NCBI GenBank assembly: GCA_019187405.1 | Contig: JABAQZ010000008.1 | Span: 62,001 to 126,000, forward strand | Direction of reading: 5' to 3' | Length of the DNA: 64,000 nucleotides | Origin: Ignavibacteria bacterium | GTDB taxonomy: Bacteria > Bacteroidota > Ignavibacteria > Tepidaquicellales > Tepidaquicellaceae | In this document: positions 16,947-26,100 of the stretch, in pieces | Layout of the letters: every line of letters starts with the position of its first letter | Numbering within the stretch: the first letter of the stretch is position 1 | Made by a program: the position numbers and the translations under genes | The notes under the pieces: model-generated | Seen by the model: only the letters and a program-made list of their open reading frames with translations | What the model was told of the DNA's origin: nothing | The model's database searches: none

Positions 16947-17661
16947 AATAAAAAACTTAAATAAGTACTACGGGAAGTTTCATGTGTTAAAAAATCTTGA
17001 CCTGAATTTAGAAAAAGGCGAGATAGTTGCATTGATGGGTCCCAACGGTTCGGGCAAGACTACTTTGATGAAATCAATACTTGGACTTGTCATTCCCGAT
17101 AAAGGAGAAATAAAAGTAAATCAAATCAGTGTAAAAAATAACAGCAGTTACAGGAAAATAATCGGATACATGCCGCAGATTGCAAACTATCCCGAGAATC
17201 TTAAAGTGAGCGAACTTTTCAAACTTATAAGAGATATAAGAGGCGGTGATGATTCTCCGGACAAAGAACTCATTGCTGACTTCAGGATTGAAGAAATTTA
17301 TAACAAAAATTTCGGGCAATTATCCGGAGGATATAAGCAAAGAGTTACTGCAGCAATTGCTTTCATGCATAAACCTTCGCTGCTGATACTCGATGAACCC
17401 ACTTCAAGTCTGGATCCTTTATCTTCTGAAATCATGAAGAGTAAAATTTTGAAAGAGAAAAAGGAAAGCAATCTTATTTTTGTATCTTCTCATATTGCTT
17501 CCGAAGTCGAACTAATTGCAGACAGAATAATTTATATGCTTGAGGGTAAGATTATTCTTAATACGTTGATCAAAAATATCAAAAACGGAGCAACGGAATT
17601 TAAACTGGGAAAAGCATTAAAAGATTTGATAGACATGAAAATCAAAGAAAAAAATGATTAA
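16939..17661 (+). CDS. nosF: NosF ABC transporter ATPase
   Basis: 240-residue ATP-binding subunit. Walker A is GPNGSGKTT, the signature motif is LSGGYKQR, Walker B is LLILDEPTSSLDP, and the switch His is in VSSHIASEVE. With NosY it forms the inner-membrane exporter thought to supply a sulfur species through NosD for the CuZ cluster. It overlaps both neighbours by 8 bases (nosD at its start, nosY at its end). Confidence 0.94.
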   Translation: MIEIKNLNKYYGKFHVLKNLDLNLEKGEIVALMGPNGSGKTTLMKSILGLVIPDKGEIKVNQISVKNNSSYRKIIGYMPQIANYPENLKVSELFKLIRDIRGGDDSPDKELIADFRIEEIYNKNFGQLSGGYKQRVTAAIAFMHKPSLLILDEPTSSLDPLSSEIMKSKILKEKKESNLIFVSSHIASEVELIADRIIYMLEGKIILNTLIKNIKNGATEFKLGKALKDLIDMKIKEKND

Positions 17662-18424
17662 AAAAATTTTTAAATATGTAGTATTTGAACTGATACGCAG
17701 CCGGATAGTCTGGGCTTATGCGGTTTTTCTTTTATTGTCAACATTGGGTCTTTTTTATCTGGGGCAAAATTCATCCAAGACTGTTATAAGTATTTTGAAT
17801 ATCATCTTATTTATAATTCCGCTTGTAAGCATAATTTTCGGTACTATTCATTTATACAATTCAAAAGAATTTATTGAATTTTTACTGACACAGCCTGTAG
17901 ACAGAAAGACAGTTTACTGGTCTGAATATTTTGGACTTGCCTGCGTGTTTTCATTTGTATTTACAATTTGTACAGGAATTCCCGTTCTGATTTTTAACTT
18001 TTCATTTACGTCGATATATCTAATAACATCGGGAATTATACTGACTTTTGTATTTATATCTCTTGCATTCCTGTCATCAGTAATAAACAACGATAAAGTT
18101 AAAGGTATTGGATTATCAATTATCTTATGGCTTTATTTTGCAATTATATTTGACGGGCTGATAATGTCAGTGTTTTATTTATTCAGAGATTATCCGCTTG
18201 AAAAAATCATAATTTTCTTAACCTCTCTGAATCCGGTGGATTTGTCCAGAGTGATGGTGATATTGCAGACGGATGTTTCTGCAATGATGGGATTTTCCGG
18301 AGCTACAATTCAAAACTATATGGGGAGTTTTACGGGAAAGGTTTATGCATTTGCCATTTTGATACTTTGGATATTGATACCTTCTTATATTTCTTACAAA
18401 ATATTCAGCAGAAAGAATTTCTGA
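17654..18424 (+). CDS. nosY: NosY ABC transporter permease
   Basis: 256 residues with about six transmembrane helices, from the N-terminal ELIRSRIVWAYAVFLLLSTLG through to a final helix near the C-terminus. The FIEFLLTQPVDRKTVYWSEYFGL segment is typical of ABC-2 type permeases such as NosY. It is the partner of NosF and the last gene of the nos operon. It starts inside nosF with an 8-base overlap (ATGATTAA) and is followed by a strong bidirectional terminator. Confidence 0.92.
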   Translation: MIKKIFKYVVFELIRSRIVWAYAVFLLLSTLGLFYLGQNSSKTVISILNIILFIIPLVSIIFGTIHLYNSKEFIEFLLTQPVDRKTVYWSEYFGLACVFSFVFTICTGIPVLIFNFSFTSIYLITSGIILTFVFISLAFLSSVINNDKVKGIGLSIILWLYFAIIFDGLIMSVFYLFRDYPLEKIIIFLTSLNPVDLSRVMVILQTDVSAMMGFSGATIQNYMGSFTGKVYAFAILILWILIPSYISYKIFSRKNF

Positions 18425-18453
18425 TATGTAAAAAACAGATTTAATTAGCAAAT

Positions 18454-18485
18454 AAAAAAAGGGATTCGCGATGAATCCCTTTTTC
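18454..18485. terminator. Bidirectional intrinsic terminator between nosY and hppA
   Basis: GGGATTC (18461-18467) and GAATCCC (18473-18479) pair around GCGAT, with seven A before and TTTTT after. On each strand the stem is followed by a T-run, so it can stop both the nos transcript and the converging pyrophosphatase transcript. Confidence 0.88.
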
Positions 18486-18505
18486 ATTAAAAAAATTAAT
18501 ACTGA

Positions 18506-20896
18506 TTATTTTACAATTCTCATTTTATAAAATGATCTCCAGATAAAGTAGAGCGAAATTGCAAAAAATATGATGCCTACAACCGGAGCAGATTCTCTGA
18601 ACTGTTCGGTGATTGCGATTTCCATAGCAAGCAGTCCGAAAAGAGTAGTGAATTTTATAATCGGATTAAGAGCAACCGAGGACGTATCTTTGAATGGATC
18701 TCCAACGGTGTCGCCGATAACAGTAGCATCATGAAGAGGCGTGCCTTTTTCTCTAAGATCAACCTCGACTACCTTTTTGGCATTATCCCATGCGCCACCT
18801 CCGTTTGCCATAAAAATAGCCTGGAACAATCCGAATACAGCAATTGAAATGAGATAACTGATAAAGAAAGCTGCAGGTGCATTGTTTTCCTGTGAGGGAG
18901 CAGAAATAAAAGAAAACGCTATTGCCAGAGAGAATACGGCAATAAAAATATTAAACATTCCTTTCTGAGCATACTTCGTGCATATCTCTACAACCTTTTT
19001 GGATTTTTCGGTAGATGCGCTCAAGGATGCGTTTTCATCAAGATTGATATTTTTCTTAATGTATTCTACTGCACTGTATGCGCCGGTAGTTACAGCTTGA
19101 GTCGATGCGCCTGTAAACCAGTATATCACAGCGCCTCCGCAAATGAATCCAAGTATGGAATATGGATTGAGAAGATTTAATATTGTTTCCGGTTCAACTC
19201 CAAGTACGTTTCTTAAAACAAGTATCAGAGAAAATATCATTGTTGTAGCGCCGACAACAGCCGTACCTATAAGCACGGGTTTAGCAGTTGCCTTAAAAGT
19301 ATTTCCCGCACCGTCATTTTCTTCAAGATAAAGCTTTGCTCTTTCCCAGTCCGGTTTGAAATTAAAATCTCTTTCTATCTCTTTTTCTTTTTCTTCTTTA
19401 TTTTCTTCGATAAGAGAAAGCTCATATACTGATTGTGCATTATCTGTTACAGGACCGTATGAATCAACGGCAATTGTAACGGGACCCATACCAAGCATTC
19501 CAAAAGCAACAAGTCCGAATGCAAAAATAGATTGGTACTCCATCATTCCTGCTGGAATGCTGTTAGATGTAAAATAAGCTCCTATCATAAGTCCGAAAAA
19601 GACAATACCCATCCAGAACGAACTGAAATTTCCTGCGACAAGTCCGGACAATATTGTAAGCGAAGCTCCTCCTTCTCTTGATGCCGTTACTACTTCTTCG
19701 ACATGCTTTGATTTTGGGGAAGTGAATATTTTTGTAAACTCCGGAATCAAAGCCGCGCCAAGCGTACCAAAACTGATAATGATGGATAATGTGATCCAGA
19801 GATTATCGGGCAGGTCGCCTATGATAGCTTTGCTGACAATAAATGTTACAATGATTGAAAGTATCGAAGTAATCCAAACTAATGAAGTCAAAGGAGCTTC
19901 GAAATCAAGATTATCCTTGTTTGAATATTTTAATTTCGAAAAAAAGCCGTTAAGATAGTAAGCGCCGATGGAAGTAATGATCATCAATATTCTCATCACA
20001 AAAATCCATACAAGAAGATTTGCCTGAAGATCTACACCTTTTACGGCAAGAACTATGAAACTTATAAGAGCAACACCAGTAACGCCGTAAGTCTCAAAGC
20101 CATCTGCGGTCGGTCCTACGCTGTCTCCCGCATTGTCACCCGTACAATCTGCTATAACGCCGGGATTTCTCGGATCATCTTCCTTGATTTTAAAAACAAC
20201 TTTCATAAGGTCTGAGCCGATATCGGCAATCTTTGTAAAAATCCCTCCTGCAATTCTAAGAGCGGATGCTCCGAGAGATTCACCAATGGCAAAACCGATG
20301 AAGCTCGCTCCGGCATATTCTCTTGGAACGTAAAGAAAAATAATAAGCATCATTATAAGTTCGACGCAGATAAGAAGAACTCCTATGCTCATTCCCGCTT
20401 TTAATGGAATTGTAAGCAGCTTAAGTGGTTTTCTTTCAAGTGATGCAAATGCCATACGGCTGTTTGCAAGAGTATTCATTCTGATGCCAAACCAAGCAAC
20501 GCTGTATGAACCAAGAATACCTACCACAGTCCACATCAGAATGAGAATAACGCCGCCTGCAGACTGATGCTGGAGAAAACCGAAATAAAAACTTATACAA
20601 ACAGCAATAAAAATGAACAGGATAAATAAAAATTTACCTTGCTGAAGCAGATAAGTTTTGCATGTTTCAAATATAATTGCTCCGACATCGAGCATTGATT
20701 TGTGAGATGGAAGTTTTTTTACGGATGTATATTGATACAATCCGAAGAGAACTCCGATTACACATACTGCTATTCCATAGAGAAGAAGCTGGTTCTGACT
20801 GTCATTTAATTCTGGAATTTTCAGATCCGCTTCGCTAGCAAAAGTCATCAGCGGTGTGATGATTACAAGAAGTAAGCTTAATAAATATTTCCGCAT
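18506..20896 (-). CDS. hppA: Membrane-bound proton-pumping pyrophosphatase (divergent, K+-independent type)
   Basis: 796-residue integral membrane enzyme with about 16 helices that couples PPi hydrolysis to ion export. The catalytic loop reads DPRNPGVIADCTGDNAGDSVGPTADGFETYG where canonical enzymes have DNVGDNVGDxAGMGADLFESY. GGAWDNAKK and GDTVGDPFKDTSSVALNP are conserved. At the potassium-determinant position the sequence is GNTFKAT, i.e. lysine, which marks K+-independent H+-pumping enzymes. The divergent loop recalls the Na+-inhibited H+-PPase group described for Chlorobium. The ion specificity is inferred. It lies 56 bases after pth and is probably in the rplY-pth-hppA transcript. Confidence 0.93.
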   Translation of the reverse strand: MRKYLLSLLLVIITPLMTFASEADLKIPELNDSQNQLLLYGIAVCVIGVLFGLYQYTSVKKLPSHKSMLDVGAIIFETCKTYLLQQGKFLFILFIFIAVCISFYFGFLQHQSAGGVILILMWTVVGILGSYSVAWFGIRMNTLANSRMAFASLERKPLKLLTIPLKAGMSIGVLLICVELIMMLIIFLYVPREYAGASFIGFAIGESLGASALRIAGGIFTKIADIGSDLMKVVFKIKEDDPRNPGVIADCTGDNAGDSVGPTADGFETYGVTGVALISFIVLAVKGVDLQANLLVWIFVMRILMIITSIGAYYLNGFFSKLKYSNKDNLDFEAPLTSLVWITSILSIIVTFIVSKAIIGDLPDNLWITLSIIISFGTLGAALIPEFTKIFTSPKSKHVEEVVTASREGGASLTILSGLVAGNFSSFWMGIVFFGLMIGAYFTSNSIPAGMMEYQSIFAFGLVAFGMLGMGPVTIAVDSYGPVTDNAQSVYELSLIEENKEEKEKEIERDFNFKPDWERAKLYLEENDGAGNTFKATAKPVLIGTAVVGATTMIFSLILVLRNVLGVEPETILNLLNPYSILGFICGGAVIYWFTGASTQAVTTGAYSAVEYIKKNINLDENASLSASTEKSKKVVEICTKYAQKGMFNIFIAVFSLAIAFSFISAPSQENNAPAAFFISYLISIAVFGLFQAIFMANGGGAWDNAKKVVEVDLREKGTPLHDATVIGDTVGDPFKDTSSVALNPIIKFTTLFGLLAMEIAITEQFRESAPVVGIIFFAISLYFIWRSFYKMRIVK

Positions 20897-20952
20897 TTTT
20901 TAGATTATTTTTTTTCGTAAATTAATTTGATAAATCCCTCCAATCGAGATAT

Positions 20953-21588
20953 TTATCGGGACAATTTATCGTTATTTATATTATTGGTTTTAATTTCTTT
21001 TTTGTCAGACAGATGGTATTTATTATATTTGTTCATCGTATCTGTTATTCCGTTATTTATGAAGTTGTTAATGCTTTCGGTCAATACAGGTTTCAATGTT
21101 TGTATAACTTCAGTTTCTTTGGCGGTAAAGTCACTCAAAACGTATTCAACAAAATTTTCTGACCTTACTGGAGCTTCACTGCCGATTCCTATTCTCATTC
21201 TTGGAATGTCATCGGTATTAAGATGATAAATGATGTTTGCCAATCCGTTGTGACCTCCATCGCTCCCATTTTTTCTGAATCTTAAAGTTCCCAAAGGAAG
21301 CTGAAAATCATCTATAATAACAAGCAAATCCTGAGTATTTAAAGATATATTTTTTCGTTCGAGATAATCTCCGATGACAAATCCACTGTTATTCATATAA
21401 TCCAAGGGTTTGACTAAGTACACATTCTCGCCGTTGACGTTAATTTCAGCTTCATGCCACCGGCCTTTGCCCGGGATCATCCGGATTTTGAAATGTCCGG
21501 TTAAAAAATCTATTGTTTGAAATCCGATGTTATGCCGCGTGTTTTCGTATTTGGAACCCGGATTTCCCAATCCCGCTATTATTTTCAA
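20953..21588 (-). CDS. pth: Peptidyl-tRNA hydrolase
   Basis: 211-residue cytoplasmic enzyme that frees tRNA from dropped-off peptidyl-tRNA. The N-terminus KIIAGLGNPGSKYENTRHNIGF is classic, with catalytic His near 19; the YMNNSG and DDFQLPLGTLRFRKNGSDGGHNG motifs follow. The start is TTG at 21588 (the conserved N-terminus leaves no other choice), 23 bases after the rplY stop. The C-terminal tail after about residue 190 is lysine/asparagine-rich and longer than in E. coli. The rplY-pth pairing is common in bacteria. Confidence 0.95.
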   Translation of the reverse strand: MKIIAGLGNPGSKYENTRHNIGFQTIDFLTGHFKIRMIPGKGRWHEAEINVNGENVYLVKPLDYMNNSGFVIGDYLERKNISLNTQDLLVIIDDFQLPLGTLRFRKNGSDGGHNGLANIIYHLNTDDIPRMRIGIGSEAPVRSENFVEYVLSDFTAKETEVIQTLKPVLTESINNFINNGITDTMNKYNKYHLSDKKEIKTNNINNDKLSR

Positions 21589-21611
21589 ATCAGTTTAAAA
21601 AAAGAAAAAAA

Positions 21612-22250
21612 TTATTTTTCTTCTTCGTCTTCTTTCTTGGATTTTGAAATAACTTCAGGTTCAGCCGGAGTTTCGGTTTCTTCTGCTGGTTTTTCTTTCT
21701 CAACTGTCGGAGGAACAACTGCTGCTATCGAAGAATTTTCATCATTGAGAATTTTTATATTATCTAATTTCAAATCTCCGACCTTTATTGAATCTCCTAT
21801 ATTTAAAGCAGATATATCAACATCTATGTGAGAAGGAATATTTTTTGGAAGGCATTCAATCTCCAGTCTATGGATATTATGCTGCAGTACTCCTCCTTCC
21901 TTGACTCCCGGGGCATTTCCTTTCAGGTGTACCGATACTTCTATATGAATCGCTTCGCCTTCTATTAATGCAATAAGATCAAAATGAATTGGTTTATCGG
22001 TAACCGGATGAAATTGAACATCTTTTAATATACAGCTAAGCGCTTTTTCTTCGTTGATTGTAAGATTAATAATGTGTGATTCGGTAGTATAGATTATTGG
22101 TCTCAAATCCAGTTCTTTGGCGGAAATTTCAATGTTGTCTGTTCCTTTTCCGTAGTAAATTCCGGGAACTACTCCCATTTTTCTCATTTGATTAAGAGTG
22201 GAATCTTTATACTCCTCTCTTTTACTGGCTTTTAATGTAACTTCTGACAT
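21612..22250 (-). CDS. rplY: 50S ribosomal protein L25/general stress protein Ctc
   Basis: 212 residues. The N-terminal L25 domain (about 1-95) binds 5S rRNA and contains VTLKASKREEYKDSTLNQMRK, VPGIYYGKG and DVQFHPVTDKPIHFDLI. The C-terminal Ctc/TL5 beta domain (about 96-180) contains GNAPGVKEGGVLQHNIHRLEIECLP. The tail is rich in Glu, Pro and Lys. It is the first gene of the rplY-pth transcript and has a good promoter at 22276-22306. Confidence 0.95.
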   Translation of the reverse strand: MSEVTLKASKREEYKDSTLNQMRKMGVVPGIYYGKGTDNIEISAKELDLRPIIYTTESHIINLTINEEKALSCILKDVQFHPVTDKPIHFDLIALIEGEAIHIEVSVHLKGNAPGVKEGGVLQHNIHRLEIECLPKNIPSHIDVDISALNIGDSIKVGDLKLDNIKILNDENSSIAAVVPPTVEKEKPAEETETPAEPEVISKSKKEDEEEK

Positions 22251-22275
22251 AATAAAAATATTTAATGGTAAACTA

Positions 22276-22306
22276 CAAAAATAGCTTTTATTGAAAAATT
22301 AATCAA
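22276..22306 (-). promoter_or_regulatory. Promoter of rplY-pth (TTG-N20-TATTTTTG)
   Basis: On the minus strand, TTG (22306-22304) is followed after exactly 20 bases by TATTTTTG (22283-22276), the Bacteroidota -33/-7 arrangement. The expected start site is about 20 bases before the rplY ATG. Confidence 0.7.
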
Positions 22307-22408
22307 TCAATTTATTTTTCAATGCAGACAGTTTTCGAACAGATCTATATTATTGAAAATACCGCAATTTTATTAAAAATACCGATATTTGATTGTTGGA
22401 AGTGAAAG

Positions 22409-22482
22409 TACCGGGAGAGGGACTTGAACCCCCGACCTACGGATTATGATTCCGACGCTCTAACCAGCTGAGCTATCCCGGC
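22409..22482 (-). tRNA. tRNA with CAU anticodon (elongator Met, or Ile2 if lysidine-modified)
   Basis: A 74-base cloverleaf on the minus strand. The acceptor GCCGGGA pairs with TCCCGGT (one G-T at the first pair). The D-stem GCTC/GAGC, anticodon loop ATCATAA with CAT, T-arm GGGGG-TTCAAGT-CCCTC and discriminator A are all present. CCA is not encoded. The anticodon stem lacks the three G-C pairs of initiator tRNA, so it is not fMet. Position 27-43 is T-T. Elongator Met versus Ile2 (CAU read as lysidine-AU) cannot be settled by eye. Confidence 0.92.
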
Positions 22483-22637
22483 TTTTTATGCTGGACAAAT
22501 TAAATCCATTAATTTTTTTATTCAATACAAATTGCCGTCAAAAAAGTAAAATAATTTTTATTTAAAGTAATATTGAAATTACTTGTAAATTGAAATAAGA
22601 ATCAAATTTCTTTAATTTAAAATCAATAAATGCTTTG

Positions 22638-23111
22638 ATGAAATATAAGACAACCCTTATTTATTTATTTACAGTTATTGTTTTTTTTCTCATACAGGGA
22701 AATTTGTTTTCACAAGATAAATGGTGGAAAGAAAAAAAATATAAAAATGAATCCACAAGGATGAAATATGATTTATGCAAAAAGACATTTAAGGAAATAG
22801 CAAATGGTTTTTTATACAATAACATTAATTATTTAAATCCATATTTTGACAATCAGGTATATCTTAATGTCTTAAGCAACGAAAAAGGATATTACAGTTC
22901 AAGTCAAGCCGAGCTAATACTAATTGATTTTATGGATTATTTTACTGTGGAAAATTTTAAGTATCTGCGCTCCAGCAGATTCAACACCTATGCATTTGTT
23001 AACGGTGTTTATTCTTATAGAGTCGGAACTGACAGGAATAATCTCAATGCAACTATTTCTTTGAAATATTATAACAATAAGTGGTATATTGACCAAATTA
23101 CTTTGAACTGA
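22638..23111 (+). CDS. Exported DUF4783-like protein
   Basis: 157 residues from the ATG at 22638. A signal peptide (MKYKTTLIYLFTVIVFFLIQ, cleavage near LFSQ) precedes a small alpha/beta domain with an NTF2-like pattern. Its features are KEIANGFLYNNINYLNPYF, YYSSSQAELILIDFMDYF and a final strand in NKWYIDQITLN. This matches what I recall of DUF4783, a Bacteroidota family of unknown function. It precedes the large histidine kinase by about 50 bases and might be co-transcribed. Confidence 0.68.
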   Translation: MKYKTTLIYLFTVIVFFLIQGNLFSQDKWWKEKKYKNESTRMKYDLCKKTFKEIANGFLYNNINYLNPYFDNQVYLNVLSNEKGYYSSSQAELILIDFMDYFTVENFKYLRSSRFNTYAFVNGVYSYRVGTDRNNLNATISLKYYNNKWYIDQITLN

Positions 23112-23163
23112 TGCATGATTGTATTAATTAAGATGTTTTGCTTAACAGCATTCGTAAACAGTT

Positions 23164-26100
23164 TTGGATAAATCATTTACAGAAAAAAACAGAAGCAGAT
23201 TTTTCGACAGGCGATTAATTATGTTAAGTTTAATCGCTTTTTTAATTTTTGCATGGATTATTGCTGTTAAGTATGTTTCGTCATTCATAAAATCTGACTC
23301 CGAAAAAAACTGGACAGTAATTTCGGCAGAAAATACAGAAGAACAGAAAAAATTGGTATTGAAATTATTTAACGGGTATCAAAACGATCTGTTGCTGCTT
23401 TCCGATAAAATTGCCGAATCACAGGATTTCCGAAAATACATACAGCGAAGCGATTCGAAAAAATTGTTTGAAGAAGTATTAAATCTTTATTCGGGAAATG
23501 AATATCAAATTGAAATTTACAATTCCAGGCTCGAAATGCTTGCCTTCAAGGGAAGAAGACTCGATTCAGACATATTCACAATGCAAAGATGCCTTAATAA
23601 AAACAGATTTTCGGTGATTAAGGAAATCGGGTTTTATACTTTTCTCATAATTTATACTCCAATATTTGATGTTAAGGATAACTCTTCGGTAACCGGTATT
23701 GTACTTACTTCACGCCTGATAGATATTAATTATCACATCAATAATAAATTTTTCAGAAATATCGGTCTGCTGAATGACATAAAAAAAGCCTCTGATATTA
23801 ATCCTGTAATTGTTCCGGCAAATATTATATCGGGCAAAATTGATGCAGATTCGGCAATGCTTATGGATAAAGTTGTTGTTGATTTAACAGGAATAGACGG
23901 AAATACAATCGGTTTACTTTATTTCCAAAAATATAACCTCTTTTCTCATAACAAAAACATTGATGCAGTTAAAAATAAAATAATATCGCTGCTTGTGTTC
24001 GGACTAACGGTAATTATGTTTTTAATTTTCCTGAAATTCATGATGAGAGTTAATAGCGGATTTTTAAGATTTGTTTTTCTTGTAATTGCTTTAGCGGCAA
24101 TTAGATATGTTTGGTTGGAATTTCATTTTCCTTCAAGAATAATTGACATCGATATATTTACTCCCGGATATTATGCAAACATCTTCGGAATGGGAATAGC
24201 AAAATCTCTCGGAGAATTATTAATTACTTCATTGTTCATACTATCTGTTTCAATTTACGGATTTAAATTAGCTTTAAACAAAAAGAAAGCAGTATTTTTT
24301 GAAACAGGAAACATGGCCGGGATTTTCAGATTTATTTTTACGGTAGTACTTGTTGGCTTTACATTTATTTTTATTTATGCATACGGTGCTGCCGTTCAGA
24401 GCATTATATTCGATTCAAACATAAAATTGTTCGATAAAACTGCAATTGTCCCCGGTATCGAGCAGATTATTATGAATTTAATAATAATAACTCTAAGCTT
24501 TTCGCTTTTCCTGATATTATCCGGTTTGTATTCAATGGCTGTGAAAGAATTTTTTCCGGTGAGTTTTTTAGGAAGACGCATTAAGAAATACAAATTTGTT
24601 TTGATTTTGATTTTACCATTTCTGATCATTTTTTTTCTGAAGGATGGATTTTCTGATTTTAATCTGGATATGACGAGTCTTTGTTTAATTACAATATTGA
24701 GTTTTGGATTTGGTTCATATTTGAGTTACAGAAAAACTCTTGACAATGGATATAAAATATTTTCGCTTCGAAACTTCTCCGTTCTAATGCTTTTCTGCAT
24801 AATTTCCGTACCGGGTTTACTGCTGGATAAAATCATAAATCAGGAAACACGCTTTGTAGAAATCATCGGTAAAAAAATTTCAGAAAAGGAATATGACAAA
24901 TTGAAGTTTCTTCTATTAACAGAACTTTCACAGCAGTCTGAAAGTAAAAGACTAGAAACTGATTTTAAAAATAAAAACAAACTCAACGAACTTGCTTTTT
25001 CGGTATGGGCAGAAAGTAAATTAAGCGAAGAGAATATCAACTCCGCAATTCTCATTTTAGACACAAACAAAAAACAGTTAAGCGATTTTGTTTTTAATTC
25101 TTATACTCTGAATCCCGATTCAATCATGAAATTTGCGGATAAAAATTATTTCAGCAGGAAAAAGAAAAATATTATTACGAGCGATACTTTATATGTCGAA
25201 GATACTTTGACGACTGGCGAGAGTTTTGAATCAGAAGAGGAATTAACGGAAGATGAATCAGCTGATGAATCTAACATTATCATTCAGACAGAGGATATCT
25301 TTATTCTTGACAACACCGAAGAAGAATATTATCTGGGAATAATCCCCATACAGATTGTAGATTTAAAGAATACTCAGTATGCAAGAATATTAGGCTATTT
25401 GATGACAGCCGTGGAATACGAATCAAACACATTCATAGTTAATTCTTCAATGCAGCTGTTTAAAAATTACTCTAAAGATAATCTCTTTGACAAACTAATT
25501 TCCGATCCGGTTATTACGGAATATGTAAATAATGAAATTGTAACTTCGACTAATCCTGACATATCAAAAACAGGCACGCAGTCTCTCGATGCATTCAGAG
25601 AATCTGTGAAAAACAAGAGTCAAAAATCAAACTGGCGCTATGAGAATATCAATAACGAAAAATTCCGGACATTTTACATTATGTCATCAGAATTATTTAC
25701 AGGCAACCAAAAGATTATCTCCATTAGTCTGAAAAGAAATGATTTTAAACTGATAACATTTTTTTACCTGAAGTTTATACTTTTTGCCGTGGTTGTTTAT
25801 ATGGCGGTATTTATAACAATATCACTTGTGCTTCTAATTAAGATCAGACAAATAAAATTTAACTTCAGAGAAAAACTGTTTGTTTCTTTTTTCATTGTTT
25901 CGGTAATACCTATAATTCTACTTGCTGTTTATACGAGAAGTTTTATAAAAAACAAATATGACAGCAACTTTCAAAATCAGATTATCTCCGATATTAATCT
26001 GGTTTCCCAAGCGCTCAAAAGCAGTAAATTTGATTTCAGCAGACTGGATACAAACAGTCAAAATAGAAAAATCATACTGGGAAAATCTCAATCGGTAACG

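Noticed and set aside
18506-20896. Several plus-strand frames opposite hppA
   Set aside because: They are shadows of a long, highly conserved membrane protein.
23126-23150. TTAAG-N8-CTTAA inverted repeat before the kinase gene
   Set aside because: Five-base AT-rich arms are expected by chance in this composition.
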